Positions 39,297-48,107 of a DNA stretch of 64,000 bases are shown here, piece after piece (position 1 is the stretch's first letter; every line of letters starts with the position of its first letter). Source of the stretch: Singulisphaera sp. GP187. GTDB taxonomy: Bacteria; Planctomycetota; Planctomycetia; Isosphaerales; Isosphaeraceae. Under the pieces are notes generated by a model. It saw only the letters and a program-made list of their open reading frames with translations, had not been told where the DNA came from and did no database searches. Both the position numbers and the translations under genes were made by a program. Where the stretch lies: the NCBI RefSeq assembly GCF_900129635.1, contig NZ_FSRB01000001.1, positions 1,279,501 to 1,343,500 of the forward strand, given 5' to 3'.

Positions 39297-41915
39297 TCAG
39301 CCCGCGAGCTTCGCCTTGATGGACTCGAGGGCTTTGTCGAGCGCGGCGGGGACTTGCTCGGGGTTTTTGCCGCCGGCCTGGGCGAGGTCGGGGCGGCCGC
39401 CGCCACCGCCACCGACGACCGGGGCGACGTCTTTCAACCAGAGGCCGGCGTGCAGGCCGCGGGCGATCAGGTCGGCGGTCAAGCCGGCGGCCAGGCTGAC
39501 CTTGCCGTCGGCGACCGTGAGCAGGAGCACGGCCAAGCCGGTCTCCGCCTTGCGACGGAGCACGTCGATCAGTTGGCGGAGCTCGTCAGGCGAGGCGCCC
39601 TCGACGAGCTGGGCGACGACTTTCACGTCGCCGAGCACCGTGGCGGCGGCCAGCAGGTCGTCGGCCGAGGTGCGCGGGGTCGTTTCGGTCCGGCGCTGCG
39701 AGGCCTGCTTCTTGAGGGTCTTGATCTCTTCGAGGAGCGCCGAGACGCGCTCGCCCACGAGGTTGGTCGGAACCTTCAAGGTCGACGCGACGTCGGCGAG
39801 CAGGTCCTCCTCCTGACGCACGAACTCCAGGGCGGCCTTACCCGTGAGTGCGGTGATCCGCCGCGTGCCGGCCGCGACCGACTCTTCGCCGATGAGCTTG
39901 AAGAGGCCGGCCTGGCCCACGTTGTCGAGGTGGGTGCCGCCGCAGAGCTCCCGGGAGAAATCCCCCATCTGAACGACGCGAACCACCTCGGGGTACTTCT
40001 CGCCGAAGAGGGCCATGGCGCCCAAGGACTTGGCCTCGCTGATCGGCATCGTGCTCCAGGAGACCGGCTCGGCCTGGAGGATCCGATGGTTGACCGTTTC
40101 TTCAATGGCCCGGAGTCGTTCGCGGCCGACGGCTTCGGGATTGGCGAAGTCGAACCGCAGGCGGTCCGGTTCGACCTTGCTCCCGGCCTGCTGGGCGTGC
40201 TTGCCCAGGTGAATGTGCAGGGCATGGTGCAGGACGTGGGTCGCCGAGTGGGCGCGGCGGATCGCCTCGCGGCGCTCGGGATCGACCCGGGCCTGGACCG
40301 CTTCCTCGAGCGTGACCGTCCCTTCGACCACCTGGCCGATGTGGAGGGTGAAGTCATTGTCCTTCTTCGTGTCGGTGACCCGGAAGAGGAAATGCTCCCC
40401 CTTGATCTCGCCGATGTCGCCGACCTGACCGCCGCTCTCGCCGTAGAACGGTGTGCTGTCGAGGATCAGGACGACCAGCGGGTCTCCATCGGTCGCGGCC
40501 GAGGCCGAGTCGGCCAGCTTGCCTTGCTCGAGGATCCCGATGACCTTGCCTTCGGCCTCGGTGGTCGTGTAGCCGAGGAACTCACTGCCATGGTGATACG
40601 ACGATTTGAGCGTATCGAGCGGGCCCGTGGCGAAGACGGCCGCGGCCCCCTTCATCGGGCGTGAGATTTCCCCGTGCGCTTCCATCGACTTGTCGAAGCC
40701 ACCGCGGTCGATTCGCAGGTTGTGCTCGGTGGCGAGGCTCTCGGTGATATCGACCCAGATGCCGTAGGTCTGGTGGAGGTCGAACACCTCCTTGCCCGAG
40801 ATCGTGTCCGAACCCGCGGCCTTGGTCTTCCGGAACAGGTCGTCGAGCCGCTTGAGGCCGTTGTCGAGGGTGCGGAGGAACTGCTCCTCTTCCTCGCGGA
40901 TCACGTTCCGGATCCGGGGCACGCTTTCCTTGAGCTCAGGGTAGGGGCGTCCCATCACTTCGGCCACCACGGTCGGCAACGCGTGCAGGAACGGTTCGCG
41001 CTGGCCCATCTGGTAGGCGTCGATCACGGCCCGGCGCAGCAGGCGGCGGAGCACCGACCCCTGCTTCTCGTTCGACGGCTTCACGTTCTCGTGGATGCAG
41101 AAGGTCAAGGCGCGGGCGTGGTCGGCCATCCGCCTGATCCGTGTCCCGTTGGGACCGTCGGCGACGTAGTCGACCCCGAGCTGCTGGGCGACGGCGGCGA
41201 CGATCGGCTTGAAGATATCGGTGGCGAACACGGTGGGTACGCCTTGGAGGCAGGCCGCCGCGCGCTCCAGGCCCATGCCGGTGTCGATGTTCTTCTTGGG
41301 GAGCGGTTCGAGCTCGCCGGGACCCAGCCGGTTGAACTGGGTGAAGACCAGGTTCCAGATCTCGACTTCTTTCGGTCCGTTGCCGTGGTAGAAGATTTCC
41401 GAGCAGGGGCCGCAGACGCCGTTCGGTCCGTGGGTCGGAGCGCCGGCGGGCCAGAAGTTGTCATCTTCGCCCAGGCGGGAGATCCGGTTGGCCGGAACCT
41501 TGACCTCCTTGCGCCAGATGTCGTACGCCTCGTCGTCATCGAGGTAGACCGTGATCGTCAGTCGCTCGGGGTCCAGCTTGAGGACTTGGATCAAGAATTC
41601 CCAGGCCCAGTGGATCGCCTCGCGCTTGAAGTAGTCGCCGAAGCTGAAGTTGCCCATCATCTCGAAGAAGGTTTCGTGGAACGCCGTTTTACCGACGTTA
41701 TCGATATCTCCGGTGCGCAGGCACTTCTGGCAGGTGGTGGCGCGGGTGAAGGCAGGGTCGCCCAGGCCCATGAACTCCCGCTTGAACTGATTCATTCCGG
41801 CCGGCGTGAACAGGACGGTCGAGTCGTTGGGAACGAGCACGTCGCTGGGCCGGCGAACGCATCCCTTGGAAACGAAGAAATCGAGATAGGCGTCGCGGAG
41901 TTCGTCTGTGGTCAT
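39297..41915 (-). CDS. alaS: Alanyl-tRNA synthetase
   Basis: An 872-residue class II synthetase that charges tRNA-Ala and edits mischarged Ser/Gly. The N-terminal catalytic domain is complete (ELRDAYLDFFVSKGC, NDSTVLFTPAGMNQFK, TCQKCLRTGDIDNVG, FHETFFEMMGNFSFGDYFK, and the GTGMGLER-like DTGMGLERAAACLQG). The editing domain has the zinc ligands HSATH and CGGTHLDNVG. The C-terminal C-Ala domain ends with the Gly-rich GGGGGGRPDLAQAGG segment. Length matches the bacterial family. It is monocistronic here; the next minus-strand gene upstream is separated by ~180 bp. Confidence 0.98.
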   Translation of the reverse strand: MTTDELRDAYLDFFVSKGCVRRPSDVLVPNDSTVLFTPAGMNQFKREFMGLGDPAFTRATTCQKCLRTGDIDNVGKTAFHETFFEMMGNFSFGDYFKREAIHWAWEFLIQVLKLDPERLTITVYLDDDEAYDIWRKEVKVPANRISRLGEDDNFWPAGAPTHGPNGVCGPCSEIFYHGNGPKEVEIWNLVFTQFNRLGPGELEPLPKKNIDTGMGLERAAACLQGVPTVFATDIFKPIVAAVAQQLGVDYVADGPNGTRIRRMADHARALTFCIHENVKPSNEKQGSVLRRLLRRAVIDAYQMGQREPFLHALPTVVAEVMGRPYPELKESVPRIRNVIREEEEQFLRTLDNGLKRLDDLFRKTKAAGSDTISGKEVFDLHQTYGIWVDITESLATEHNLRIDRGGFDKSMEAHGEISRPMKGAAAVFATGPLDTLKSSYHHGSEFLGYTTTEAEGKVIGILEQGKLADSASAATDGDPLVVLILDSTPFYGESGGQVGDIGEIKGEHFLFRVTDTKKDNDFTLHIGQVVEGTVTLEEAVQARVDPERREAIRRAHSATHVLHHALHIHLGKHAQQAGSKVEPDRLRFDFANPEAVGRERLRAIEETVNHRILQAEPVSWSTMPISEAKSLGAMALFGEKYPEVVRVVQMGDFSRELCGGTHLDNVGQAGLFKLIGEESVAAGTRRITALTGKAALEFVRQEEDLLADVASTLKVPTNLVGERVSALLEEIKTLKKQASQRRTETTPRTSADDLLAAATVLGDVKVVAQLVEGASPDELRQLIDVLRRKAETGLAVLLLTVADGKVSLAAGLTADLIARGLHAGLWLKDVAPVVGGGGGGRPDLAQAGGKNPEQVPAALDKALESIKAKLAG

Positions 41916-42094
41916 GTCGTCTGTGGCCAGGGGCTGGTGGCTAAGGGATCGTCAGAAGAACGCTCGGCGGCCGTCGACGACGGCGACGAAGACACTTCAG
42001 TCCGTAACGAGGAGAAATCATAGCAGATAGGAGGAGAGCGATGAAACGTGGGCCTCGGAGAACGCCCGGTTCGTGAGTGGAATCCTCCTTAAAT

Positions 42095-43567
42095 TCAATT
42101 CACGTTCACGCTGAACGGCCCATGGTCGGTGTCCAATTTAACGGGGCCGGCGAGGTTGGCGACGGCTTTCACGAATTCACGGGGATTGCGGACGCTTCGG
42201 CCGCCGACCGACTTGATGATTTGCCCTTTTTTGAGCCCTGCCTTCTCGCCGGGCGAGCTGGCCTCGACTTCAGTGATCCTCACCCCGCCGCGCGCCATGG
42301 CGTCGAGCACCCCAGGACCGAAATTGGTCTGAGGCATGGTGCTCGTATAGTCGATATGAAGCCCGCGCCACGGTGACGGGCGATTGGTGGCGATGACTTC
42401 GCCGTCGACGGGGGCCTTGGCGAGCTGGACGGTTCGCTCGAGCGTCTCATCCTGGCGCAACAGCTTGAGAATGACGTTCGACCCCGGTGTGAAGTAATTG
42501 ATCGCCAGGTAGAGGCTGTCGACGTCGTTGATCGGGATATCGCCGACCGAGAGGATGGCGTCATTGGCGTGCACCTCGCCCTCGGCGGCAGGGGTGCCCG
42601 CTTGCGCGGATTTCACGCGGTTCGAGAGGGTTTCCGTATCGAGTGAGACCCCGAGAAATCCGTATTCGACCTCTTTCCCCTGCTTGAGCGTCTCCAAGGC
42701 GCGCCGGCCCATCGCATCCATCGGGATTGCGTAGCCCGCCTGGGAGTCGAAGCCGGCGGCATTGGCGCTGTTGGAGGTGAGTCCGACGAGTTCCCCGTGG
42801 AGGTTGATGACCGCTCCGCCGCTCATGCCCAGGTTGAGCTTGGCGTCGAGCTGAAGTAAGGTCGGGTAATTCTTCAAGGACCGCGGTTCCTCCTGGGTGA
42901 CCTCGAGCCGTCGAGCGACGTTCGACAGGATCCCCCAGGTCGCGGAGGGGCGTCCATCCTGTCCGGCCGCGTTGAACGGGTTACCCAGGGCGAGGAGGAA
43001 TGAGCCCTTGCGGAGCTTGGTGGCGTTGCCGATCGGCATCGGCGTGAGCCGAGGGGGCGTGATCCCCGTCCCTGCCTTGGGCACGATGACCGCGAGGTCG
43101 CTGCGGGGGTCGGCCGCGATGATCTCGGCGTCGAAGCTCTGCTTGCCCATGGCGCGGACGTGAAGTCGCTTGGCGCCTCGGACGACGTGAAAGGCGGTCA
43201 GGATCTCACCCCGAGTGCCGACGACCACGCCGGAGCCGAAGTCGAACGAGATTTGATCCGGGCCGAACCCCTCATTAGGCATGACATCGATCCGGCCCCG
43301 CATGACCAAGGCCCGGTCCGGGCCGCCGAGCAGGCCCGCCGCACCCTCAGCCTCTTGGCCGCGGCCCCGTACGGCCGTCGTCACGTCATCCTCGCCTTTC
43401 TCGCGCGCGATCGCGACCACCGAGGGTTCCGCCTTGGCGATCGCGTCGGCCAAAGCCGACTCGAGCGCGGCGACGACCTCGAGCGGTGAACCGGCCGTGG
43501 GACCGCTGCTCGGCGGAGGATCCGCCAGGGCCAGGAGAAGACACAGCAAAGAACCGAGGTTGTGCAT
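42095..43567 (-). CDS. HtrA/Deg-like serine protease with PDZ domains
   Basis: A 490-residue secreted trypsin-like protease. The signal peptide is NLGSLLCLLLALADPP. Catalytic triad candidates: His in ILTAFHVVRGA, Asp in DPRSDLAVIVP, and Ser in LNLGMSGGAVINL. The usual N-P-G-N-S-G-G-P here reads N-L-G-M-S-G-G-A, so the oxyanion-loop Asn is replaced by Met. Two PDZ-like domains follow: ~300-375 (YGFLGVSLD, GDIPINDVDSLYLAINY) and ~400-485 (GVRITEVEASSPGEKAGLKKGQIIKSVGG). It should act in periplasmic protein quality control. It is alone, ~180 bp upstream of alaS in the transcription sense. Confidence 0.9.
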   Translation of the reverse strand: MHNLGSLLCLLLALADPPPSSGPTAGSPLEVVAALESALADAIAKAEPSVVAIAREKGEDDVTTAVRGRGQEAEGAAGLLGGPDRALVMRGRIDVMPNEGFGPDQISFDFGSGVVVGTRGEILTAFHVVRGAKRLHVRAMGKQSFDAEIIAADPRSDLAVIVPKAGTGITPPRLTPMPIGNATKLRKGSFLLALGNPFNAAGQDGRPSATWGILSNVARRLEVTQEEPRSLKNYPTLLQLDAKLNLGMSGGAVINLHGELVGLTSNSANAAGFDSQAGYAIPMDAMGRRALETLKQGKEVEYGFLGVSLDTETLSNRVKSAQAGTPAAEGEVHANDAILSVGDIPINDVDSLYLAINYFTPGSNVILKLLRQDETLERTVQLAKAPVDGEVIATNRPSPWRGLHIDYTSTMPQTNFGPGVLDAMARGGVRITEVEASSPGEKAGLKKGQIIKSVGGRSVRNPREFVKAVANLAGPVKLDTDHGPFSVNVN

Positions 43568-44160
43568 CGGCGATCACCCCGCCCGCGTTCCAGACGCCGG
43601 ATGCGACCGGTACGACCAGCCCGTCCGTCCCGATCTGTCTCGTGACTCTCCTTTCTATTTTTTCCACTTCTCCCGAGCAGGGCAACCCGTAAGCCCGGGG
43701 AAGGCGCGAGCGACCGGCGTTTCTTGATTCATTTCGAGCGCGGGTTCCGGCGCAGGCTGTTTTCACGGAACCCCATTTCGAGCTAGAGTGAAATGATTCG
43801 ACTCCCGATCGCTATACCAATGCCCGGGTCGGGATGGCGGTTCGATGGGGTGATTCCGTGGTGTTTTGGTGGGGTAGATGGGTTTTGCACGCTCCAGGGA
43901 ATTGCGGGCCGAGTGAGTTGACAGGGGCACGACTGCATCGGATAGTGGATGCATCTGGAAGCGCGTTTCCCCGAAGCAGGTGTTAACACGATCTCATCCC
44001 CTCCATTGACTGAGGTCGTGAGTGCCCCATTCCCTTCGGGTGCGAACCTTCGAGGGGGTTGCGACCGGAGAGCGATCTTTCGATCCCCCCAAAATCCACA
44101 AGCATGGGGATCGCCCCGACCATCTCGGCTGGATAACTACTGATGAGGGAGAGACTGGCG
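43568..44160. other. Divergent intergenic region, no gene seen
   Basis: Nearly 600 bp between the protease gene and the first ExbB operon, which read away from each other. It must hold both promoters; I cannot point to either with confidence. Confidence 0.5.
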
Positions 44161-45018
44161 ATGCCGACGTTGCTCCGGTCAACCAGCATGTGCAAGGGAC
44201 GGGCCTGGACATGGGCTCTGTTCGTCCTGGGCTCTTTGTTTCTGCTCTCGCTCGCTCCGGCCCCCCCCGTGGCGGCTCAGGAACCCGCGAAAGAGGCGGC
44301 ACCCGCGGCGAAGGAGGAGGCCGCGGCGGCTCCGGCCGCCGCTCCGGCGAGTTCGAATGAGTCGGCGGCGCCGAAAACCAAGTCGTTACTGCGGTGGGCG
44401 TTGGAAGCCTCGGGACCGATCGGGGTTTTCCTGCTCTGCCTCTCGGTCTATTTCACGGCGGTGGTGATCCGCCTGTTCATGGAAATGCGTTTGAGCGAGG
44501 CGGTGCCTCCCGCCCTGGTCGAGAAGTTGGAAGCGGCGATTCGGGACAAGAAGTTCCAAGAGCTCTACGACGCCTGCAAGGATAACGACACGTTCCTTGC
44601 CCGCCTGGTGAGGACCGGGGTGGCCAACCTGCCCAACGGTCGCCCCGAGGCCAAGGAGGCGATGAACCAGGTGAGCGACGAGATCGTCATCGGCATGGAG
44701 GCGAGGATCAGCTACCTGGCGATCATCGGCCAGCTCGGACCGATGATCGGGCTGGTCGGTACGATCTGGGGTATGATCATGAGCTTCCAGGAAATCGCCA
44801 CCGCGGCCGGCTCTCAGCCCAAGCCGGAGAAGGTGGCCGAAGGGATTTCCACCGCCTTGTTCATTACCTTGGAAGGTGTCGCCCTGGCCGTGCCGGCGAT
44901 CTTCTTCTTCTCGCTCTTCCGCAACCGAATCGCCGTGATCACGATGGAGGCGACCCGAGTCGCCGACCGGACGATCGCATCGCTGGTTCAGGCGGCCAAG
45001 CAGGCCAAGTCCGGCTGA
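44161..45018 (+). CDS. ExbB/TolQ/MotA-type proton-channel subunit (operon 1)
   Basis: Start at ATG 44161 because GAGGGAGAG lies ~8 bp upstream; the earlier ATG at 44143 has no ribosome site. The 285-residue protein has an N-terminal signal-like helix (ALFVLGSLFLLSLAPAPPVAA) and a low-complexity Ala/Glu/Lys periplasmic linker (~45-80). TM1 follows (GPIGVFLLCLSVYFTAVVIRLF), then a cytoplasmic helical domain and the two signature helices YLAIIGQLGPMIGLVGTIWGM and STALFITLEGVALAVPAIFFF, which hold the conserved pore Thr residues. With ExbD it forms an ion-driven motor in the inner membrane. It is the first gene of a four-gene operon repeated at 55768-53173. Confidence 0.95.
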   Translation: MPTLLRSTSMCKGRAWTWALFVLGSLFLLSLAPAPPVAAQEPAKEAAPAAKEEAAAAPAAAPASSNESAAPKTKSLLRWALEASGPIGVFLLCLSVYFTAVVIRLFMEMRLSEAVPPALVEKLEAAIRDKKFQELYDACKDNDTFLARLVRTGVANLPNGRPEAKEAMNQVSDEIVIGMEARISYLAIIGQLGPMIGLVGTIWGMIMSFQEIATAAGSQPKPEKVAEGISTALFITLEGVALAVPAIFFFSLFRNRIAVITMEATRVADRTIASLVQAAKQAKSG

Positions 45019-45046
45019 CACCCATCGAAGACGGAGGGCGTGGCCG

Positions 45047-45508
45047 ATGAGCTCCGAGATGTCCGCCGAACCGAACCTGACGCCGTTGCTCGACGTCGTG
45101 TTCCAGTTGATCACGTTCTTCATGCTCGTGATCAACTTCGGTGACCAAAACTACGACCAGCGCGTTCGCCTGCCGATCGCAGGCTCGGCTCAGCCGCTCG
45201 ATGCCAACTCTCAGACGATCAACGAAGATCGACTGGTGTTGAATGTCGACCGGCAAGGGCATCTGATTATGACCGGTGTGGTCCTCACGCAGCAGAAGGC
45301 GGTCGAGGAAATCAAACACCAGGCCAAGCTGGTGAAATTGAACCTGGAATCGGCTGGGATCAAGCTCAATGCCACGAAGGATCTGCCAACCACGATCATT
45401 CTCCGGGCCGACCGTGATACGGATTTCTCGTCGCTCTATCGTCTGATCACGGCCTGCCAGGCCAATGGGTTTCGGAAGTTCGCCCTCAAGGCGATGAACG
45501 CCGGTTGA
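45047..45508 (+). CDS. ExbD/TolR-type subunit, type 1 (operon 1)
   Basis: A 153-residue protein 28 bp after the ExbB gene. A very short cytoplasmic start (~10 residues) leads into the TM helix NLTPLLDVVFQLITFFMLVI, whose Asp is the conserved proton-carrying residue of ExbD/TolR. A periplasmic domain follows (LVLNVDRQGHLIMTG, TIILRADRDTDFSSLYRLITACQANGFRKF), typical of the ExbD fold. The closest relative in the window is 54440-54910, which shares NLTPLLDVV-x-QLITFFM, so it belongs to the same ExbD subtype. Confidence 0.95.
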   Translation: MSSEMSAEPNLTPLLDVVFQLITFFMLVINFGDQNYDQRVRLPIAGSAQPLDANSQTINEDRLVLNVDRQGHLIMTGVVLTQQKAVEEIKHQAKLVKLNLESAGIKLNATKDLPTTIILRADRDTDFSSLYRLITACQANGFRKFALKAMNAG

Positions 45509-45556
45509 TGCCGTTTCGCCTTCCCAGGCACGAGGTTCGTTTCCGAGGGGATTCCC

Positions 45557-46066
45557 TTGAGTCGAAATCAAGGCCGTCGCAAGAGGTCGGAACAGAGTCT
45601 GGAAATTCCGGTCACGCCGATGCTCGACATGGCGTTCCAGCTTCTGACGTTTTTCATCCTGACCTATCAGCCGATGCCGGCGGAGGGCCAGTTCGTCATG
45701 AACATCATGCCCGCCGCCCCGGCCACCGATATCAACGCCCAGAGTCCTGAGACGACGCAGGCCAACCCCGACGTGCCGGCCGCCCTGCGCACTCTCCCGA
45801 CGACGCTTCGCGCTGGTGAAGGGGGAAATCTCGGCCAGATCATCCTGGGCGAGAACGACATCCAGGGGGGGATGGACGAGCTCAAACAGCAGCTCGACGA
45901 GATCTTTCGCGATCCCACGCTCCCGTTCGATCAGACCATGATCAAGGTTGACCCCAACCTGAAATACTCGGCGCTGATGCAGGTCATCGACGTGTTCTCA
46001 CGGGCCTTCAACGAGGCGAAGAAGGAGCCGAAGCTCAGCTTCGCCGAACTCACTGGCGAAGATTAG
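45557..46066 (+). CDS. ExbD/TolR-type subunit, type 2 (operon 1)
   Basis: A TTG start at 45557 follows GAGGGG by 6 bp. 169 residues: a basic cytoplasmic N-terminus (SRNQGRRKRSEQSLEIP), the TM helix VTPMLDMAFQLLTFFILTYQ with the conserved Asp, then a periplasmic domain with a long Pro/Thr/Ala linker (residues ~50-90) and an ExbD-like end (IKVDPNLKYSALMQVIDVFSRA). The TM signature V-T-P-M-L-D-M-A-F-Q-L-L is shared with 53895-54443 and differs from the type 1 subunit, suggesting an obligate type 1/type 2 heterodimer in the motor. Confidence 0.93.
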   Translation: MSRNQGRRKRSEQSLEIPVTPMLDMAFQLLTFFILTYQPMPAEGQFVMNIMPAAPATDINAQSPETTQANPDVPAALRTLPTTLRAGEGGNLGQIILGENDIQGGMDELKQQLDEIFRDPTLPFDQTMIKVDPNLKYSALMQVIDVFSRAFNEAKKEPKLSFAELTGED

Positions 46067-46139
46067 GCGGCCCCGTGGCCGATCGTGTTCCGCCCGCCCG
46101 CCTTCGTATAATTTTACTCTCGACGCTCAGGACTAAGCC

Positions 46140-47024
46140 GTGAGCAAACCCAACTCGCTCTTCCGAGGGTCGGAACTGCCACGGCTGCTCCTGCTCCTGG
46201 TCATTCTGATCGGGGGCATGGTTCTGTTGTGGAAATATATTTATTTCAAGAGGGTTCCCCTCGAGGCCAACCCGGTGGCCCGGGTGCCGCTGACGCCGAT
46301 TGTCCCGGATAAGTCGCCCGAGTTCGACACGGTGCGGGACAAGACCGAGATCCAGCTGCGCGACATGGCGGCGTACAAGAAGCTCCTGACCCAGGTGGAA
46401 ACGCTCAGTCCCGCCGCGCTCTCCAAGATCAGTCGGCGGGACGTCCTCTCGATCCAGATCTGGGAGCATCCCGAGCACTATCGCGGTGTCCCGATCCAGA
46501 TCGTCGGCACCGTGCTTCGGGTGATGACCTACGAGAGCAAGCTCAGCCGCACCGGGCGGCTTTACGAAGCCTGGATGGTCACGTCCGACAGCCAGCGCAA
46601 CTTCTACGTCTGCGTGTTCGAGGATCCCCCCAAGGGATTCCCGGTCGGTGACAACCTCTCGGAACGGATCGTCTTCAACGGTTACTTTTTCAAACTGATG
46701 AAGTATCAGTCGGGCAAGGATCTCGGCTTTTACGTCTCGCCGGTCCTGGTCGGCCGAATCGGCTGGTCCGAGCCTGTCGCCGTCGGCGGAGCAGGGGGGG
46801 GAGCTCCGTCCCCCGCAATCTGGATGGCCGTGGCGGTCGGCCTGATGTTCATCGTCTCCTTCTACCGCTGGATGACCGGCCTGCGCCGGTCGCTCTCTCC
46901 CCTCTCGCGGGCTGCATTCCATCGCGAGCATCCCAGCGAAGAGATCGCCCCCGAGGAACTGACCGCCTGGCTCGAGAACGTGGCCGACGACGATCAAGCT
47001 GGCGAGCCCGAGAAACTCGTGTAG
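46140..47024 (+). CDS. Fourth subunit X of the ExbB-ExbD-ExbD set (operon 1)
   Basis: A GTG start at 46140 (AGGA 8 bp upstream); 294 residues. It has an N-terminal TM (LPRLLLLLVILIGGMVLLW), a ~150-residue extracytoplasmic part, a second TM near the C-terminus (IWMAVAVGLMFIVSFYRW) and a 50-residue cytoplasmic acidic tail. The middle has a beta-rich domain with IWEHPEHYRGVPIQIVGTVLR, LYEAWMVTSDSQRNFYVCVF and RIVFNGYFFKLMKYQ. The HP-xx-Y-x-G-xxxx-x-G pattern resembles OB-fold strands. The same three blocks occur in 53173-53898. No known family was recognised; position suggests a dedicated partner of the motor, perhaps where TonB or TolA would act. Confidence 0.85.
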   Translation: MSKPNSLFRGSELPRLLLLLVILIGGMVLLWKYIYFKRVPLEANPVARVPLTPIVPDKSPEFDTVRDKTEIQLRDMAAYKKLLTQVETLSPAALSKISRRDVLSIQIWEHPEHYRGVPIQIVGTVLRVMTYESKLSRTGRLYEAWMVTSDSQRNFYVCVFEDPPKGFPVGDNLSERIVFNGYFFKLMKYQSGKDLGFYVSPVLVGRIGWSEPVAVGGAGGGAPSPAIWMAVAVGLMFIVSFYRWMTGLRRSLSPLSRAAFHREHPSEEIAPEELTAWLENVADDDQAGEPEKLV

Positions 47025-47242
47025 CCCCGAAGGGGCGACCGTCCATAGCCAGGGGGCGTATGCCCCTGGGAAAACCGATGTATTTATGTTTTGCAGCCCG
47101 GAAGGGGCGACCGTCAATAGCCGAGGGCTTATTTTGACGGTCGCCCCTTCCGGGCTGCAAAATGTATTGATTTGCGTTGTTCTTGATTCCAGGGGTTTCA
47201 CCCCTGGCTAGGAACGGTCGCCCCTCCGGGGCTGCAAATATG
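47025..47242. repeat. REP-like palindromic repeat cluster
   Basis: Several copies of GGGGCGACCGT and its complement alternate. The best is a perfect 29-bp inverted repeat (47089-47117 with 47134-47162) with a 16-nt loop. Partial copies lie at 47030-47052 and 47200-47235, including AGCCAGGGG/CCCCTGGCT arms. It starts right at the stop of gene X and ends just before the convergent trmB-like gene, so it probably also terminates both transcripts. Confidence 0.85.
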
Positions 47243-47265
47243 CGTGCGAGAGGCGGTTTTCTCGT

Positions 47266-48039
47266 CTACGACGGTCGTCCCTCTTCCCAGGCGTCGAGGT
47301 CGCACCAGGGGCCGCGGCTCTTGAACCGGGGGGCGGGTAAGGTCTCGGCGAGGGCGAGCGCGGTGTCGCGCGTGATGTCGTCGCGGCGGCGGCCCGTGCC
47401 TCGGAAAATCCGGAGGCCCCGGCCGCGCGCCAGGATCTCGCGCCGCGAGCGGCCCGCGGGAGCGTCGGGCCACGGGCCCACCTGTTCTTCGAAGTCGAAG
47501 AAGACGGGGATGACCTTCTCGAAGTAGGCCCAATAGTCGGGGTTGTCGGTCTGGATCACGAACAAGCCACCGGGTTGAAGGCCACGGTGAACGTCGGCCA
47601 GGAACCGGGGGGTCACCAGCCGCAGGTGCGCCTGACGCGGGTTGTGGTAGGGCTGGGGGTGATAGAGATGGACCTCGGCGAGACTGGCCTCGCTCACGTA
47701 CGAGGCCATAAACGTTTGTGCGTCTCTGACTGCGAACCGAACGTTGTGCAGTCCGCGCTGATTGGCGCGGCGGGTGGCGTAACGAATCACGACGGGAAGG
47801 ATGTCGGTGGCGATATGGTTGGCTTCGGGACGAGCCAACGCACTCAAGAGCGTATAGCGACCGTTCCCGCAGCCCAGTTCCAGAATCGTGGGCGCGGAGC
47901 GACCGAAGATCGCGGACCAGTCGAGCGGGCCGGGCGGAGGCAACCGCTTGATCGCCGTCCGTGCCCATTCCGCCTCGGGGAGGATCTGCCCTGGGATCGT
48001 GACTCCGAACTCCATCTCGATATCGCCAGGACTCGGCAT
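47266..48039 (-). CDS. TrmB-like tRNA (guanine-N7) methyltransferase family protein
   Basis: Start at ATG 48039 (GAGGAAACC just upstream); 257 residues. SAM-binding motif I is ILELGCGNGRYTLLSAL; the acidic ends follow in HIATDILPVVIRYATRRA and FAVRDAQTFM. The overall layout is that of TrmB, which makes m7G46 in tRNA. The usual active-site block (D-P-W-P-K-x-R-H-x-K-R-R) appears here as YHPQPYHNPRQAHLRLV: the loop is recognisable by position but lacks the D-P-W-P-K core. The C-terminus is extended by ~60 basic and Pro-rich residues. It may be a divergent TrmB or have another substrate. Confidence 0.8.
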   Translation of the reverse strand: MPSPGDIEMEFGVTIPGQILPEAEWARTAIKRLPPPGPLDWSAIFGRSAPTILELGCGNGRYTLLSALARPEANHIATDILPVVIRYATRRANQRGLHNVRFAVRDAQTFMASYVSEASLAEVHLYHPQPYHNPRQAHLRLVTPRFLADVHRGLQPGGLFVIQTDNPDYWAYFEKVIPVFFDFEEQVGPWPDAPAGRSRREILARGRGLRIFRGTGRRRDDITRDTALALAETLPAPRFKSRGPWCDLDAWEEGRPS

Positions 48040-48107
48040 TGGTTTCCTCAAGAGGCCCACTCAATTTGCAGAGAAAAAGGAACAAGAACCCTAGGACACC
48101 CGTCCGC

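Noticed and set aside
39165..40664. 499-codon open frame antisense to alaS
   Set aside because: Shadow of a clearly real, full-length alaS.
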